Source of the DNA: Mycobacterium celatum
Lineage (GTDB): Bacteria; Actinomycetota; Actinomycetes; Mycobacteriales; Mycobacteriaceae
DNA: 64,000 nt
Reading direction: 5' to 3'
Assembly: GCF_002101595.1 (NCBI RefSeq)
Contig: NZ_LQOM01000048.1
Coordinates: 80,988 to 144,987 of the forward strand
Shown here: positions 1 through 8,616 of the stretch, piece by piece
How positions within the stretch are numbered: the stretch's first letter is position 1
How the letters are laid out: each line of letters opens with the position of its first letter
Notes under the pieces: model-generated
What the model saw: the letters and a program-made list of their open reading frames with translations, nothing else
Databases searched by the model: none
Told to the model about the DNA's origin: nothing
Made by a program: the position numbers and the translations under genes

Positions 1-84
1 CACGAATCGTTTGGTGGATGCGTTCGACGCTGGTACAAAGCGTTGCTTGCATAGTTCTCAGAGGGGGAGCGAGGGGAGAGGCCG

Positions 85-387
85 ATGGCTACCGACTATG
101 ACGCCCCACGGCGAACCGAGACCGATGACGTTTCGGAGGATTCGCTGGAGGAGCTCAAAGCGCGGCGTAACGAGGCGGCGTCGGCCGTCGTCGACGTCGA
201 TGAGTCCGAGACCGCCGAGTCGTTCGAACTGCCTGGCGCCGACTTGTCCGGCGAAGAGTTGTCCGTCCGCGTTGTTCCGAAGCAGGCTGATGAGTTCACT
301 TGCTCGAGTTGCTTTCTGGTGCAACACCGCAGCCGGCTCGCCAGCGAGAAGAACGGCGTGATGATCTGTACCGACTGCGCGGCCTGA
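85..387 (+). CDS. DUF4193 small zinc-binding-type protein
   Basis: A 100-residue acidic protein matching the mycobacterial DUF4193 family (M. tuberculosis Rv2699c from memory). Residues 1-60 are rich in Asp and Glu and probably flexible. The C-terminal third holds two Cys pairs, CSSC near residue 73 and CTDC near residue 96, spaced as in a small zinc ribbon. The ATG follows a GGGGAG/GAGAGG purine stretch. It sits at the left end of a block colinear with M. tuberculosis and converges on the DUF3093 gene. Its function is unknown in the family. Confidence 0.85.
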   Translation: MATDYDAPRRTETDDVSEDSLEELKARRNEAASAVVDVDESETAESFELPGADLSGEELSVRVVPKQADEFTCSSCFLVQHRSRLASEKNGVMICTDCAA

Positions 388-392
388 GCGGA

Positions 393-869
393 TCAACTGC
401 GCAATGCCGATAGCACCCGCTCCGGGTGGCGGCAGCTCACCAGCCAGTACGGCGTCGGGTCGTCGGGGTCGTCGAGCACGACGAGCACCATGGGACCGAC
501 CCAGGCCCGGTGCAGTACGTAGGCCGCGGGATCGAGCTGACGCCCCAGCGCCGCCGACTTGGCCGAGCGGGGAATTTCCGCCGAGCGGGCGATCACGGTG
601 ACCGGCAGATGCGCGTCGGCGGCCCACAGTTCGACACCCTCATCACCGGTGGTGACCCGGATCTCCATTCGCCCCAACCACAGCAGCGCGCCGGTGGCCA
701 CCGCGAACAGCACCGCGAACGGCAGCCAGTTCGGCAGCGCGGGCACGCCCTGGTTGACCTCCAGGGCGACGATCGCCGCCAGCGCGAAACCCGGCGGCCA
801 CCACCACCATGGCACCCACAGACGCTCGCGATACCGCACGCTTTGCGGCGCGACACGCGTACCCGACAC
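393..869 (-). CDS. DUF3093 membrane protein
   Basis: A 158-residue protein that matches DUF3093 (Rv2698 from memory). After a short basic N-terminus there are two adjacent hydrophobic helices, at about residues 19-40 (starting WVPWWWWPPG) and 48-66, followed by a soluble domain of about 90 residues that is presumably cytoplasmic. It is divergent from dut, with only about 25 bp between the two starts, so the promoters must overlap. No biochemical role is known. The start is a GTG; a slightly later start cannot be excluded. Confidence 0.8.
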   Translation of the reverse strand: MSGTRVAPQSVRYRERLWVPWWWWPPGFALAAIVALEVNQGVPALPNWLPFAVLFAVATGALLWLGRMEIRVTTGDEGVELWAADAHLPVTVIARSAEIPRSAKSAALGRQLDPAAYVLHRAWVGPMVLVVLDDPDDPTPYWLVSCRHPERVLSALRS

Positions 870-894
870 GCGGTCAAGGGTAATCTGTGCCCCC

Positions 895-1359
895 GTGTCG
901 ACCAGTCTGGCAGTTGTCCGTCTCGACCCCGGGCTGCCGCTGCCCAGCCGCGCCCACGACGGTGACGCCGGCGTCGACCTCTATAGCGCCGAAGACGTCG
1001 AAATCGCGCCCGGGCATCGCGTCCTGGTGCGGACCGGCGTCGCGGTGGCCATCCCGTACGGGATGGTCGGGTTAGTCCATCCGCGCTCCGGATTGGCTGC
1101 GCGAGTTGGACTTTCGATCGTCAACAGTCCTGGCACCATCGACGCAGGCTATCGCGGTGAGATCAAGGTGGCGCTGATCAACCTCGACCCGGCTACGCCG
1201 ATCGCCGTGCATCGGGGTGACCGCATCGCGCAGCTGCTCGTGCAACGGGTCGAGCTGGTCGACCTGGTCGAAGTGGCGTCGTTCGACGAGGCCGGTCTGG
1301 CCGACACGTCCCGGGGCGACGGTGGCCACGGCTCCTCCGGCGGACATGCGAGTTTGTAA
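895..1359 (+). CDS. dut: dUTP diphosphatase (dUTPase)
   Basis: Trimeric dUTPase that hydrolyses dUTP to dUMP and PPi, keeping uracil out of DNA and feeding dTMP synthesis. The five family motifs are visible in order: DAGVDLY (I), PRSGLA (II), the YRGEIKV region preceded by GTIDAGY (III), RGDRIAQL (IV), and a glycine-rich RGDGGHGSSG tail (V). The GTG start at 895 gives 154 residues, the family length; the open frame upstream is a shadow. There is almost no 5' leader, so translation is probably leaderless. The stop overlaps the next ATG (TAATG). Confidence 0.95.
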   Translation: MSTSLAVVRLDPGLPLPSRAHDGDAGVDLYSAEDVEIAPGHRVLVRTGVAVAIPYGMVGLVHPRSGLAARVGLSIVNSPGTIDAGYRGEIKVALINLDPATPIAVHRGDRIAQLLVQRVELVDLVEVASFDEAGLADTSRGDGGHGSSGGHASL

Positions 1360-2096
1360 TGGCATTCGGTAGGCGCAAAGCCAAAGACGACGAGTCGCGC
1401 GGCGCGGAAGTTGCGGCGGCACAGCCGGAACCGTCGGCTGAGCCCCAACCCGCGGTGGAACTCGACGGCCCATTCGACATCGAGGATTTCGACGATCCAG
1501 CGGCCGCGGAAGTGGCCCGGCTGGACCTAGGCTCGGTGCTGATCCCGATGCCGGCGGAGGGCCAGCTGCAGGTCGAGCTCACCGAGACCGGCATCCCCAG
1601 CGCGGTGTGGATCGTGACACCGAACGGTCGCTACACCATCGCCGCGTATGCGGCGCCGAAAACCGCCGGCCTGTGGCGCGAGGTGGCCGGCGAGCTGGCC
1701 GACTCGCTGCGCAAGGACGGGGCCAAGGTGAGCATCCAGGACGGTCCGTGGGGCCGCGAAGTGGTCGGCACCGGGGCCGGCGTGGTGCGGTTCATCGGGG
1801 TCGACGGCTACCGATGGATGATCCGCTGCGTGGTCAACGCCGCACCGGAGGCCATCGACGCGCTGACCGCCGAAGCACGAGAAGCGTTGGCGGACACTGT
1901 TGTTCGTCGCGGTGATACGCCGCTGCCGGTGCGGACACCGCTGACGGTGCAGCTGCCCGAGCCGATGGCGGCCCAGCTTCGGGAGGCCGCCGCGCAGCAG
2001 GCGGCCGCGCAACAGGATGCGTCCGCGCCCACTGAGCGCCGCAGCGCCGCAGGGTCGGCAATGCAGCAGTTGCGCAGCAGCACAACCGGAGGCTAA
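1359..2096 (+). CDS. DUF3710 protein
   Basis: A 245-residue protein matching DUF3710 (Rv2696c from memory), which always follows dut in mycobacteria. Residues 1-50 are low-complexity and charged. The central 150 residues are a folded domain with conserved Trp and Gly residues (PSAVWIVTPNGRYTIAAYAA; GLWREVAGELADSL; GPWGREVVGTGAG). The tail is rich in Ala and Gln. Translation is coupled to dut by a one-base overlap. No function is established. Confidence 0.85.
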   Translation: MAFGRRKAKDDESRGAEVAAAQPEPSAEPQPAVELDGPFDIEDFDDPAAAEVARLDLGSVLIPMPAEGQLQVELTETGIPSAVWIVTPNGRYTIAAYAAPKTAGLWREVAGELADSLRKDGAKVSIQDGPWGREVVGTGAGVVRFIGVDGYRWMIRCVVNAAPEAIDALTAEAREALADTVVRRGDTPLPVRTPLTVQLPEPMAAQLREAAAQQAAAQQDASAPTERRSAAGSAMQQLRSSTTGG

Positions 2097-2794
2097 GCCG
2101 CGTCGCCCAGGGCGGCCAGACACGCGGTGCCCAGCGCGGCCGGGTCGGCGCCGATCTCTTCGAGCGTCACGGTTCGCAACGCTGCCCGCGGTGCGGCGGC
2201 CGCCCATTCGGCACCGACCTGCAGCGGGTGGATCGGATCGTCGACCGCGGCGGCGACGCCCAGCGGCGCGGCCAACCGCGCCAGCTCCGCACGGCTCGGT
2301 GCCACGTACGCCGCCGCGGCGTCCATCGCGTCGGGCAGGTGCGGCCACAGGCGCCGCCATGACCGTGCCAGCTCGTCGCTCAGCCATCGCGGGCTCGACG
2401 CCCGCATCTGCGCCGTCGTCGCGGCTAGCCCCTCGCGTCGCAGCTGCTGCGCCGAGTGCCGGGCCGCCAGCGCGGCCGGGGCGCCGTCGGGCGCGCCGGT
2501 CCAGGCGGGCAGCGCGGCCAGCACCGCCACCGCGCGAGCCGGATGCCGCAGCGCCCACCCGGTGGCCACCGCGGCCCCGATCGAGACCCCGCCGACGGCG
2601 ATCGCGCCGCGCCGCGCGGCGTCGTCCAACGCCGCAAGGTAACCGTCGACCAAGCGGCCCGGCTGCGGCGGCGGTGCCACGACCAGCGCCCCGGCATCGC
2701 GCAACGGGCCCGCGAAGGCCCGCTCGACGTAGTCGTCGTCGGATCCAGTTCCGGGCAGCACGACGGTCGTCACACCGTGCAAGTCGACACCCAC
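2093..2794 (-). CDS. alpha/beta-hydrolase family protein
   Basis: A 233-residue single-domain alpha/beta hydrolase (Rv2695 from memory). The nucleophile elbow is GVSIGA near residue 71, within the GxSxG pattern. An early LPGTGSDDDY segment probably forms the oxyanion-hole loop. The likely acid and His are in the C-terminal half (DDPIHPLQVGAEW), where His follows an Asp pair. The substrate is unknown. The last bases overlap the DUF3710 stop convergently, and the gene is divergent from the OB-fold gene. Confidence 0.75.
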   Translation of the reverse strand: MGVDLHGVTTVVLPGTGSDDDYVERAFAGPLRDAGALVVAPPPQPGRLVDGYLAALDDAARRGAIAVGGVSIGAAVATGWALRHPARAVAVLAALPAWTGAPDGAPAALAARHSAQQLRREGLAATTAQMRASSPRWLSDELARSWRRLWPHLPDAMDAAAAYVAPSRAELARLAAPLGVAAAVDDPIHPLQVGAEWAAAAPRAALRTVTLEEIGADPAALGTACLAALGDAA

Positions 2795-2919
2795 AGGCTC
2801 GATACTGCCCGGCGTTTACGGGTACTCCACCGGCACCCCGAGGGGGCCGCATGGCGCTCGGGAACTAACGGGTCTACGGTGTCCGTTGGCATAACGGGAT
2901 TCGGCTCAGCCGAATTGTT

Positions 2920-3303
2920 GTGAAGAAGGTGATGGCGACGGCCGAAGGTTATCTGCGCCGGCTCACCCGTCGACTGACGGAGGACCCCGAGCAGCGCGAC
3001 GTCGAGGAGCTGTCCGACGAGGCGGTCAACACCGGCGCGCAGCGGGCGATCGATTGCCAGCGCGGGCAAGAGGTCACGATGGTCGGCACGCTGCGCAGCG
3101 TGGAAGCCAACGCCAAGGGTTGCGCCGGCGGGGTTCGCGCCGAGTTGTTCGACGGCACCGACACCGTCGCGCTGGTGTGGTTGGGCCAACGCCGGATTCC
3201 CGGAATCGACTCCGGTCGCACGCTGCGGGTGCGAGGCCGGCTGGGCAAGCTGGACAACGGCACCAAGGCGATTTACAACCCGCACTACGAAATTCAGCGG
3301 TGA
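2920..3303 (+). CDS. OB-fold nucleic-acid-binding protein
   Basis: A 127-residue protein resembling Rv2694c (from memory). The N-terminal 40 residues are helical and charged. The rest is an OB fold with a strand pattern seen at GQEVTMVGTLRSVE, VRAELFDGTDTVALVWLG and LRVRGRLGKLDNGTKAIYNPHYEI, as in RecG- or tRNA-synthetase-type anticodon domains. The GTG at 2920 is used here; an in-frame ATG at 2932 is an alternative. The stop overlaps the next GTG start (GTGA), so it is translationally coupled to the DUF3159 gene. Confidence 0.75.
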   Translation: MKKVMATAEGYLRRLTRRLTEDPEQRDVEELSDEAVNTGAQRAIDCQRGQEVTMVGTLRSVEANAKGCAGGVRAELFDGTDTVALVWLGQRRIPGIDSGRTLRVRGRLGKLDNGTKAIYNPHYEIQR

Positions 3304-3953
3304 CCTGCCGTCCTGACCGATCGGCGTTACTGACCCAGCTGGGCGGCGTCAGCGGGCTTGTCTACTCCTCGCTGCCGGTGGTCGTCTTTGTGGCCGTCTC
3401 CGCTGCCGCCGGCCTGATATCTGCCATCGGCGCAGCGGTTGGGGTGGCCGCAGTCGTGCTGCTGTGGCGGCTGATCCGGCGCGACTCCATCCAGCCGGCG
3501 GTGTCCGGGTTCGTCGGTGTCGCCATCTGCGCGGTGATCGCTTACGCGGTGGGGCAGTCGAAAGGCTATTTCCTGCTGGGCATCTGGATGTCGTTGCTGT
3601 GGGCGGTGGTCTTCGCGGTGTCGGTGCTGATCCGCCGGCCCATCGTCGGCTACCTGTGGAGCTGGTTCGGCGGACACGACCGCGGCTGGCGCGACGTGCG
3701 CGGCGCGGTCTACGCCTTCGATATCGCCACCCTGACCTGGGTGCTGGTTTTCGCGGCTCGTTTCGTGGTGCAGCGGTTGCTCTACGAGGCCGATCACACG
3801 GGCTGGCTGGCAGTGGCGCGGATCACGATGGGCTGGCCGTTGACGGCCGCGGCAGCCTTGGTGACCTACATGGCGATCAAAGTCGTGCAACGCGCGCTTG
3901 GCGCTAGTGCGCAGGCAGAAGCAGCTGGCGCAGCTCCGCCTCCACCGCAGTAA
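3300..3953 (+). CDS. DUF3159 integral membrane protein
   Basis: A 217-residue multi-spanning protein (DUF3159; Rv2693c from memory) with about five or six hydrophobic helices and a charged loop FGGHDRGWRDVRG that is distinctive of the family. The GTG at 3300 overlaps the previous stop. The 3' end overlaps the convergent ceoC by 50 bp. Its neighbours are K+ uptake genes, but no transport motif is recognisable here, so no role is assigned. Confidence 0.8.
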   Translation: MTCRPDRSALLTQLGGVSGLVYSSLPVVVFVAVSAAAGLISAIGAAVGVAAVVLLWRLIRRDSIQPAVSGFVGVAICAVIAYAVGQSKGYFLLGIWMSLLWAVVFAVSVLIRRPIVGYLWSWFGGHDRGWRDVRGAVYAFDIATLTWVLVFAARFVVQRLLYEADHTGWLAVARITMGWPLTAAAALVTYMAIKVVQRALGASAQAEAAGAAPPPPQ

Positions 3954-4566
3954 CCGCGACGAACAGCAACTCGTCGCCGCCTTCCAGCGGTTCGTCGGCC
4001 TGCGGAACGATGACTCGCGGCCCGCGCAGGATCGTCACCAGCGCCGCGTCGCGGGGCAACTGCAGTTTGCGCACCGGCTTGCCGCCCCATGGCGTGTCGT
4101 CGGGCAGCGTGATCTCGACCAGGTTGGCCTGTCCCTTGCGAAACTCCATCAGCCGCACCAGATCTCCGACCGCGACGGCTTCTTCGACCAGCGACGCCAG
4201 CATCCGTGGTGTGGACACCGCCACGTCGACGCCCCAGGCGTCGGTGAAGAGCCATTCATTGCGCGGATCGTTGACCCGCGCCACCACCCGCGGCACCGCG
4301 AACTCGGTCTTGGCCAGCAGACTCAGCACCACGTTGGCCTTGTCGTCGCCGGTCGCGGCGATCACCACGTCGAACTCCTCGAGGTGTACCGACTCCAGCA
4401 AGCTGAGCTCGCAGGCGTCCCCGAGCCGCCAGTGGGCGGCCGGGATGGCGTCGACGTCGAGATGTTCGGGGTTGCGCTCGATCAGGCTGACCTCGTGGCC
4501 GCTTTCGAGGAGCTCCCGGGCGATCGAACGGCCGACCGCGCCCGCTCCGGAAATGGCGACTTTCAT
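3904..4566 (-). CDS. ceoC: TrkA-type potassium uptake regulator (second copy)
   Basis: A 220-residue RCK protein. The N-terminal Rossmann domain starts MKVAISGAGAVGRSIA (GxGxxG nucleotide-binding loop), with an acidic residue after strand 2 (SLIERNPEHLD). An RCK_C/TrkA_C domain of about 80 residues follows (VRLMEFRKGQANLVEITLPDDTPWGG to VTILRG). In the Trk system such proteins bind NAD(H) or nucleotides on the cytoplasmic face of a K+ transporter and gate it. It lies 76 bp downstream of ceoB in the same direction. No TrkH/TrkG membrane subunit is nearby. Confidence 0.9.
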   Translation of the reverse strand: MKVAISGAGAVGRSIARELLESGHEVSLIERNPEHLDVDAIPAAHWRLGDACELSLLESVHLEEFDVVIAATGDDKANVVLSLLAKTEFAVPRVVARVNDPRNEWLFTDAWGVDVAVSTPRMLASLVEEAVAVGDLVRLMEFRKGQANLVEITLPDDTPWGGKPVRKLQLPRDAALVTILRGPRVIVPQADEPLEGGDELLFVAVTAVEAELRQLLLPAH

Positions 4567-4642
4567 TTGCGCCGCTCCTCATCCCCGGCTACGCCGGCGT
4601 TTTCAACGCCAACTCCGCCGGCGTCTTCGTCGTCGGCGCGTT

Positions 4643-5314
4643 TCATGCTTCCAGGTCCTCGCTCGGTGGCAGGGCGGCAATGGCCATCGCCTCGGCGGCG
4701 CGGCCGGCGATCGCGGCGACATAAACCTGGTCGCCGGCCTGAATGACCGTCTTCGGTTCCGGCAGCAGCCCGCTGCCGAACCGGATCAAGAACGCGACGC
4801 GGGCGCCGGTTGCGGCCTCCAGGTCGGTGAGCCGATGCCCCACCCAATCCTCGTGCAGTACCACCTCGACGACGGCGACCGTGCCGGTCGGGTCACGCCA
4901 TTTGGTGGTTTCGCTCTCTCTGAGCAGAGCGTTGAGCAGACGGTCGGTGGTCCACGGCACGGTCGCGATGGTGGGGATGCCGAGGCGCTCGTAGACCGCC
5001 GCGCGCTTGGCATCGTAGATCCGGGCCACCACGCGCTGAACGCCGAAGGTCTCGCGGGCCAGTCGTGCCGAAATGATGTTGGAGTTGTCGCCGGACGACA
5101 CCGCGGCAAAAGCCTCGGCCTCCTCGATCCCGGCCCGCAGTAACACGTCGCGGTCGAAGCCCAGGCCCAGCACCCGCTCACCGGCGAAATCCGGGCTGAG
5201 CCGGTTGAAGGCAGTGCCGTCACGGTCGATCACCGCGACGTCGTGGCCGATCCGGGACAGGCCGTCGGCCACCGAAGACCCCACCCGGCCGCACCCCATC
5301 ACTACTACCCGCAC
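4643..5314 (-). CDS. ceoB: TrkA-type potassium uptake regulator (first copy)
   Basis: A 223-residue RCK protein with N-terminal MRVVVMGCGRVGSSVADGL (GxGxxG) and the acidic nucleotide-ribose site VIDRDGTAF. A C-terminal TrkA_C domain (VAVVEVVLHEDWVGHRLTDLE to VAFLIRFG) follows. It is upstream of ceoC in one transcript and divergent from the KimA-like transporter, with 132 bp shared between the two starts. It probably forms a hetero-octamer with CeoC that controls a K+ transporter; the partner is inferred, not seen. Confidence 0.9.
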   Translation of the reverse strand: MRVVVMGCGRVGSSVADGLSRIGHDVAVIDRDGTAFNRLSPDFAGERVLGLGFDRDVLLRAGIEEAEAFAAVSSGDNSNIISARLARETFGVQRVVARIYDAKRAAVYERLGIPTIATVPWTTDRLLNALLRESETTKWRDPTGTVAVVEVVLHEDWVGHRLTDLEAATGARVAFLIRFGSGLLPEPKTVIQAGDQVYVAAIAGRAAEAMAIAALPPSEDLEA

Positions 5315-5446
5315 CCTGAGGTCCTTTCGGCTTCCCCTGCTCGTCGGGCCCCGGCGCCAACCGGGTTGGCCTGCCGATTTGCGCCCGGGACATTCTCGTC
5401 TAGGGAACGCTACCGCCAGCGCCCGGTGGGCTTACTCTTGGCTCTC

Positions 5447-7441
5447 GTGTCCAAACTTTCGACGGCGGCGCGCCGGTTGGTGTTGGGTCGGCCGTTTCGC
5501 AGCGATCGGCTGAGTCATACCCTGCTGCCCAAGCGGATCGCTTTGCCTGTATTCGCCTCGGATGCACTGTCGTCGGTGGCCTACGCGCCCGAGGAGATCT
5601 TCCTGATGCTCTCGGTGGCGGGCCTGGCCGCCTACTCGTTGACACCCTGGATCGGTCTGGCAGTGGCCGTGGTCATGTTGGTCGTGGTGGCCAGCTATCG
5701 CCAGAACGTGCACGCCTACCCGTCCGGCGGTGGTGACTTCGAAGTGGTCACCAGCAACTTGGGCTCCACCCCAGGGCTCGTGGTCGCGAGTGCGCTGATG
5801 GTGGATTACGTTCTTACCGTTGCTGTCTCGATATCCTCGGCGATCTCGAACATCGGCTCGGCGATCCCGTCCGTGGCCGACCACAAGGTGTTGTACGCGG
5901 TGAGCGCGATCCTGGTGATGACGGCCATGAACCTGCGGGGGGTCAGGGAGTCCGGGGTGGCGTTCGCCATCCCGACGTACGCCTTCATCGTTGGGATCTG
6001 CACCATGCTCGTTTGGGGACTGTTCCGGATTTACGTGCTGGGTGACACCTTGACTGCCGAATCCGCTGGATTCCAGATGCATTCCGAGCACGGCAAGGTC
6101 GTCGGAGTCGCGTTGGTTTTCCTGGTCGCTCGGTCGTTCTCTTCCGGATGTGCGGCGCTGACCGGTGTGGAGGCCATCAGCAACGGGGTGCCGGCATTTC
6201 GGAAACCCAAGTCCCGCAATGCCGCAACGACGTTGTTTATGCTAGGCACGATCGCGGTGACGCTGTTCATGGGGATCATCGTGCTGGCGAAGAAGACTGG
6301 GGTGCAGGTGGTCGACGACCCGGCCAAGCAGCTGAGCGGCGCACCGCCGGATTACAACCAGAAGACTCTGGTCGCGCAGGTGGCAGAAGTTGTGTTCGGC
6401 AGCTTCCATCTCGGGCTGCTGCTGATTGCCACTGTGACCGCCCTGATCCTGGTGCTGGCGGCCAACACTGCGTTCAACGGTTTTCCCGTTCTCGGCTCGG
6501 TGCTGGCGCAGCACAGCTACCTGCCCCGCCAATTGCACACCCGCGGGGACCGGTTGGCTTTCTCCAACGGGATCGTGTTCTTGGCGGTGGCGGCCCTGGC
6601 GGCGGTCATTGCCTTCCGCGCACAGGTCACTGCACTCATCCAGCTCTACATCGTCGGTGTGTTCATTTCGTTCACGCTGAGCCAGATCGGGATGGTCAAG
6701 CACTGGACCCGGTTGCTGCGCAGCGAAACCGACCCGGGTGCCCGCCGCAAGATGATGCGCTCCCGGGTGGTCAACACCATCGGCTTCGTGTCCACCGGCA
6801 CGGTGCTGCTCGTCGTGCTGGTCACCAAATTCCTTGCCGGAGCATGGATTGCGGTGGTGGCCATGACGGCGCTGTTCATCATGATGAAAGCGATCCGCAA
6901 GCACTACGACGCAGTCAGCCGCGAACTCCAGCGGCAAGCCGCCGAAGACGAAGGCGTGGTGTTGCCCAGCCGTAACCACGCCCTGGTGCTGGTGTCGAAG
7001 TTGCACCTGCCGACATTGCGGGCACTGGCCTACGCCCGCGCAACCCGTCCCGACGTGCTGGAGGCGGTCACCGTCAGCGTCGACGACGCGGAAACCCGTG
7101 AGCTGGTGCACAACTGGGAAGACAGCGACATCTCCGTGCCCCTCAAGGTCATTGCATCGCCGTATCGCGAGGTGACCCGGCCGGTGCTCGACTACGTCAA
7201 ACGGGTCAGCAAGGAGTCGCCGCGCACCGTGGTGACAGTGTTCATCCCGGAGTACGTGGTGGGCCACTGGTGGGAACAGTTGCTGCACAACCAAAGTGCG
7301 CTGCGGCTCAAGGGCAGGCTGCTGTTCATGCCCGGCGTGATGGTGACATCGGTTCCGTGGCAGCTGACGTCGTCGGAGCGGCTCAAGGCGTGGCAGCCGC
7401 ACGTGGCTCCGGGCGATGCCCGGCGGGGAATCTTCGATTGA
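5447..7441 (+). CDS. APC-superfamily transporter, KimA-like K+ importer
   Basis: A 664-residue protein (Rv2690c from memory, usually called an amino acid permease). About 12 membrane helices fill residues 30-470, followed by a cytoplasmic domain of about 190 residues with a universal-stress-like strand pattern (HALVLVSKLHLPTLRAL). Signature stretches are SDALSSVAY, YPSGGGDFEV, VDYVLTVAVSISS, FSSGCAALTGVEAISN, LVLAANTAFNGFP, RGDRLAFSNG and FTLSQIGMV. They match what I recall of Bacillus KimA, a proton-coupled K+ symporter, better than amino acid permeases. The GTG at 5447 gives the family length. It is divergent from the K+ regulators ceoB/ceoC. Confidence 0.85.
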   Translation: MSKLSTAARRLVLGRPFRSDRLSHTLLPKRIALPVFASDALSSVAYAPEEIFLMLSVAGLAAYSLTPWIGLAVAVVMLVVVASYRQNVHAYPSGGGDFEVVTSNLGSTPGLVVASALMVDYVLTVAVSISSAISNIGSAIPSVADHKVLYAVSAILVMTAMNLRGVRESGVAFAIPTYAFIVGICTMLVWGLFRIYVLGDTLTAESAGFQMHSEHGKVVGVALVFLVARSFSSGCAALTGVEAISNGVPAFRKPKSRNAATTLFMLGTIAVTLFMGIIVLAKKTGVQVVDDPAKQLSGAPPDYNQKTLVAQVAEVVFGSFHLGLLLIATVTALILVLAANTAFNGFPVLGSVLAQHSYLPRQLHTRGDRLAFSNGIVFLAVAALAAVIAFRAQVTALIQLYIVGVFISFTLSQIGMVKHWTRLLRSETDPGARRKMMRSRVVNTIGFVSTGTVLLVVLVTKFLAGAWIAVVAMTALFIMMKAIRKHYDAVSRELQRQAAEDEGVVLPSRNHALVLVSKLHLPTLRALAYARATRPDVLEAVTVSVDDAETRELVHNWEDSDISVPLKVIASPYREVTRPVLDYVKRVSKESPRTVVTVFIPEYVVGHWWEQLLHNQSALRLKGRLLFMPGVMVTSVPWQLTSSERLKAWQPHVAPGDARRGIFD

Positions 7442-8616
7442 CCGAACTGACCCTGACCGTCGGCGCGCCGGCGAACGGAGGCAGCTGCGTGGCCCGCCAC
7501 GACGGCCGGGTGGTGTTCGTCCGCTATGCGCTGCCCGGCGAACGGGTGCGGGCGCGGGTCACGGCGGACCGGGGCTCGTACTGGCACGCCGAGACCATCG
7601 AAGTGATCGAACCATCGGACGATCGGGTGGAATCGTTGTGTCCAATCGCCGGTGTGGACGGTGCGGGCTGTTGCGACCTGGCGTTCGTCCAGCCGGCGGC
7701 GGCGCGCGCGATCAAGGCCGACGTGGTGGCCAATCAGCTTGCGCGCCTTGGCGATTACCACTGGTACGGTGTCGCCGAACCGTTGTCGCCGACCGGGCCG
7801 ACCGGCTGGCGTACCCGGGTGCGGCTGGATGTGGGTGCCGACGGACGCGCCGGTTTTCACCGCTACCACAGCGACGAACTTGTCACCGAGCTGAACTGCG
7901 CTCAGCTGCACACCGGGATGACCGACGGTCTGGACGCGCTGGACTGGCCGCCCGGTGTACACGTGCACGTCGCCGTCGACGACGACTGTCAGCGTCATGT
8001 GGTGTGCACCGCGCGGCAGGGCAGGCGCACGTCGACCGACGTCATCGAGGGCAGCTACCAGGGTGTGCAGCGGGTGGGCCGCCGCAGCTGGCGGGTGCCG
8101 GTGACCGCCTTCTGGCAGGCCCACCGCGACGCGGCGCGGTGCTACAGCACGCTGGTCGCCGACTGGGCCCAACTCGGTCGGGGCATGACGGCCTGGGACC
8201 TCTACGGCGGCGCGGGGGTGTTCGCCGCGGTGCTGGGCGACGCGGTCGGTGAGAACGGGCGGGTGGTCAGCGTCGACACGTCGCGGGCGGCGGCGCGGGC
8301 GGCGCGCGCCGCACTGTCGGATCTCCCGCAGGTGCATGTGGTCAACGATTCGGTACGCCGGGCGCTGACCGCAGAACACACTCGCGCCGATGTGGCCGTC
8401 CTGGATCCGCCGCGCTCAGGCGCGGGCCGCGAGGTCATCGATCTGCTGGCCGCCGCCGAGGTGCCCCGGATTGTGCATATCGGTTGCGAGGCAGCGTCGT
8501 TCGCTCGGGACATCGGCTTGTACCGCAACCAGGGCTACGTCGTCGAGAACATCCGGGTGTTCGACTCGTTCCCGTTGACCCATCACGTCGAGGGCGTCGC
8601 GTTGTTGACCCGCTAA
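7438..8616 (+). CDS. TrmA-type class I RNA (uracil-5-)methyltransferase
   Basis: A 392-residue SAM-dependent RNA methyltransferase of the TrmA/RumA type (Rv2689c from memory). An N-terminal TRAM domain (LTLTVGAPANGGSCVARHDGR to VTADRGSYWHAE) binds RNA. The catalytic domain carries WDLYGGAGVFAA (SAM motif I) and VAVLDPPRSGAGREV (DPPR active-site loop). HIGCEAASFARDI sits where the catalytic Cys is expected, and a Glu near the end (VEGVALL) would be the base. A cluster ending C-C after SLCPIAGVDGAGCCDL may be a partial Fe-S ligand set. The TTG start overlaps the previous stop (TTGA). Confidence 0.85.
   Translation: MTELTLTVGAPANGGSCVARHDGRVVFVRYALPGERVRARVTADRGSYWHAETIEVIEPSDDRVESLCPIAGVDGAGCCDLAFVQPAAARAIKADVVANQLARLGDYHWYGVAEPLSPTGPTGWRTRVRLDVGADGRAGFHRYHSDELVTELNCAQLHTGMTDGLDALDWPPGVHVHVAVDDDCQRHVVCTARQGRRTSTDVIEGSYQGVQRVGRRSWRVPVTAFWQAHRDAARCYSTLVADWAQLGRGMTAWDLYGGAGVFAAVLGDAVGENGRVVSVDTSRAAARAARAALSDLPQVHVVNDSVRRALTAEHTRADVAVLDPPRSGAGREVIDLLAAAEVPRIVHIGCEAASFARDIGLYRNQGYVVENIRVFDSFPLTHHVEGVALLTR

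Noticed and set aside
2017..2868. Long Arg/Pro-rich frame on the plus strand over the hydrolase gene
   Set aside because: Composition is typical of a high-GC shadow frame; the minus-strand hydrolase has real motifs and the conserved neighbour order.
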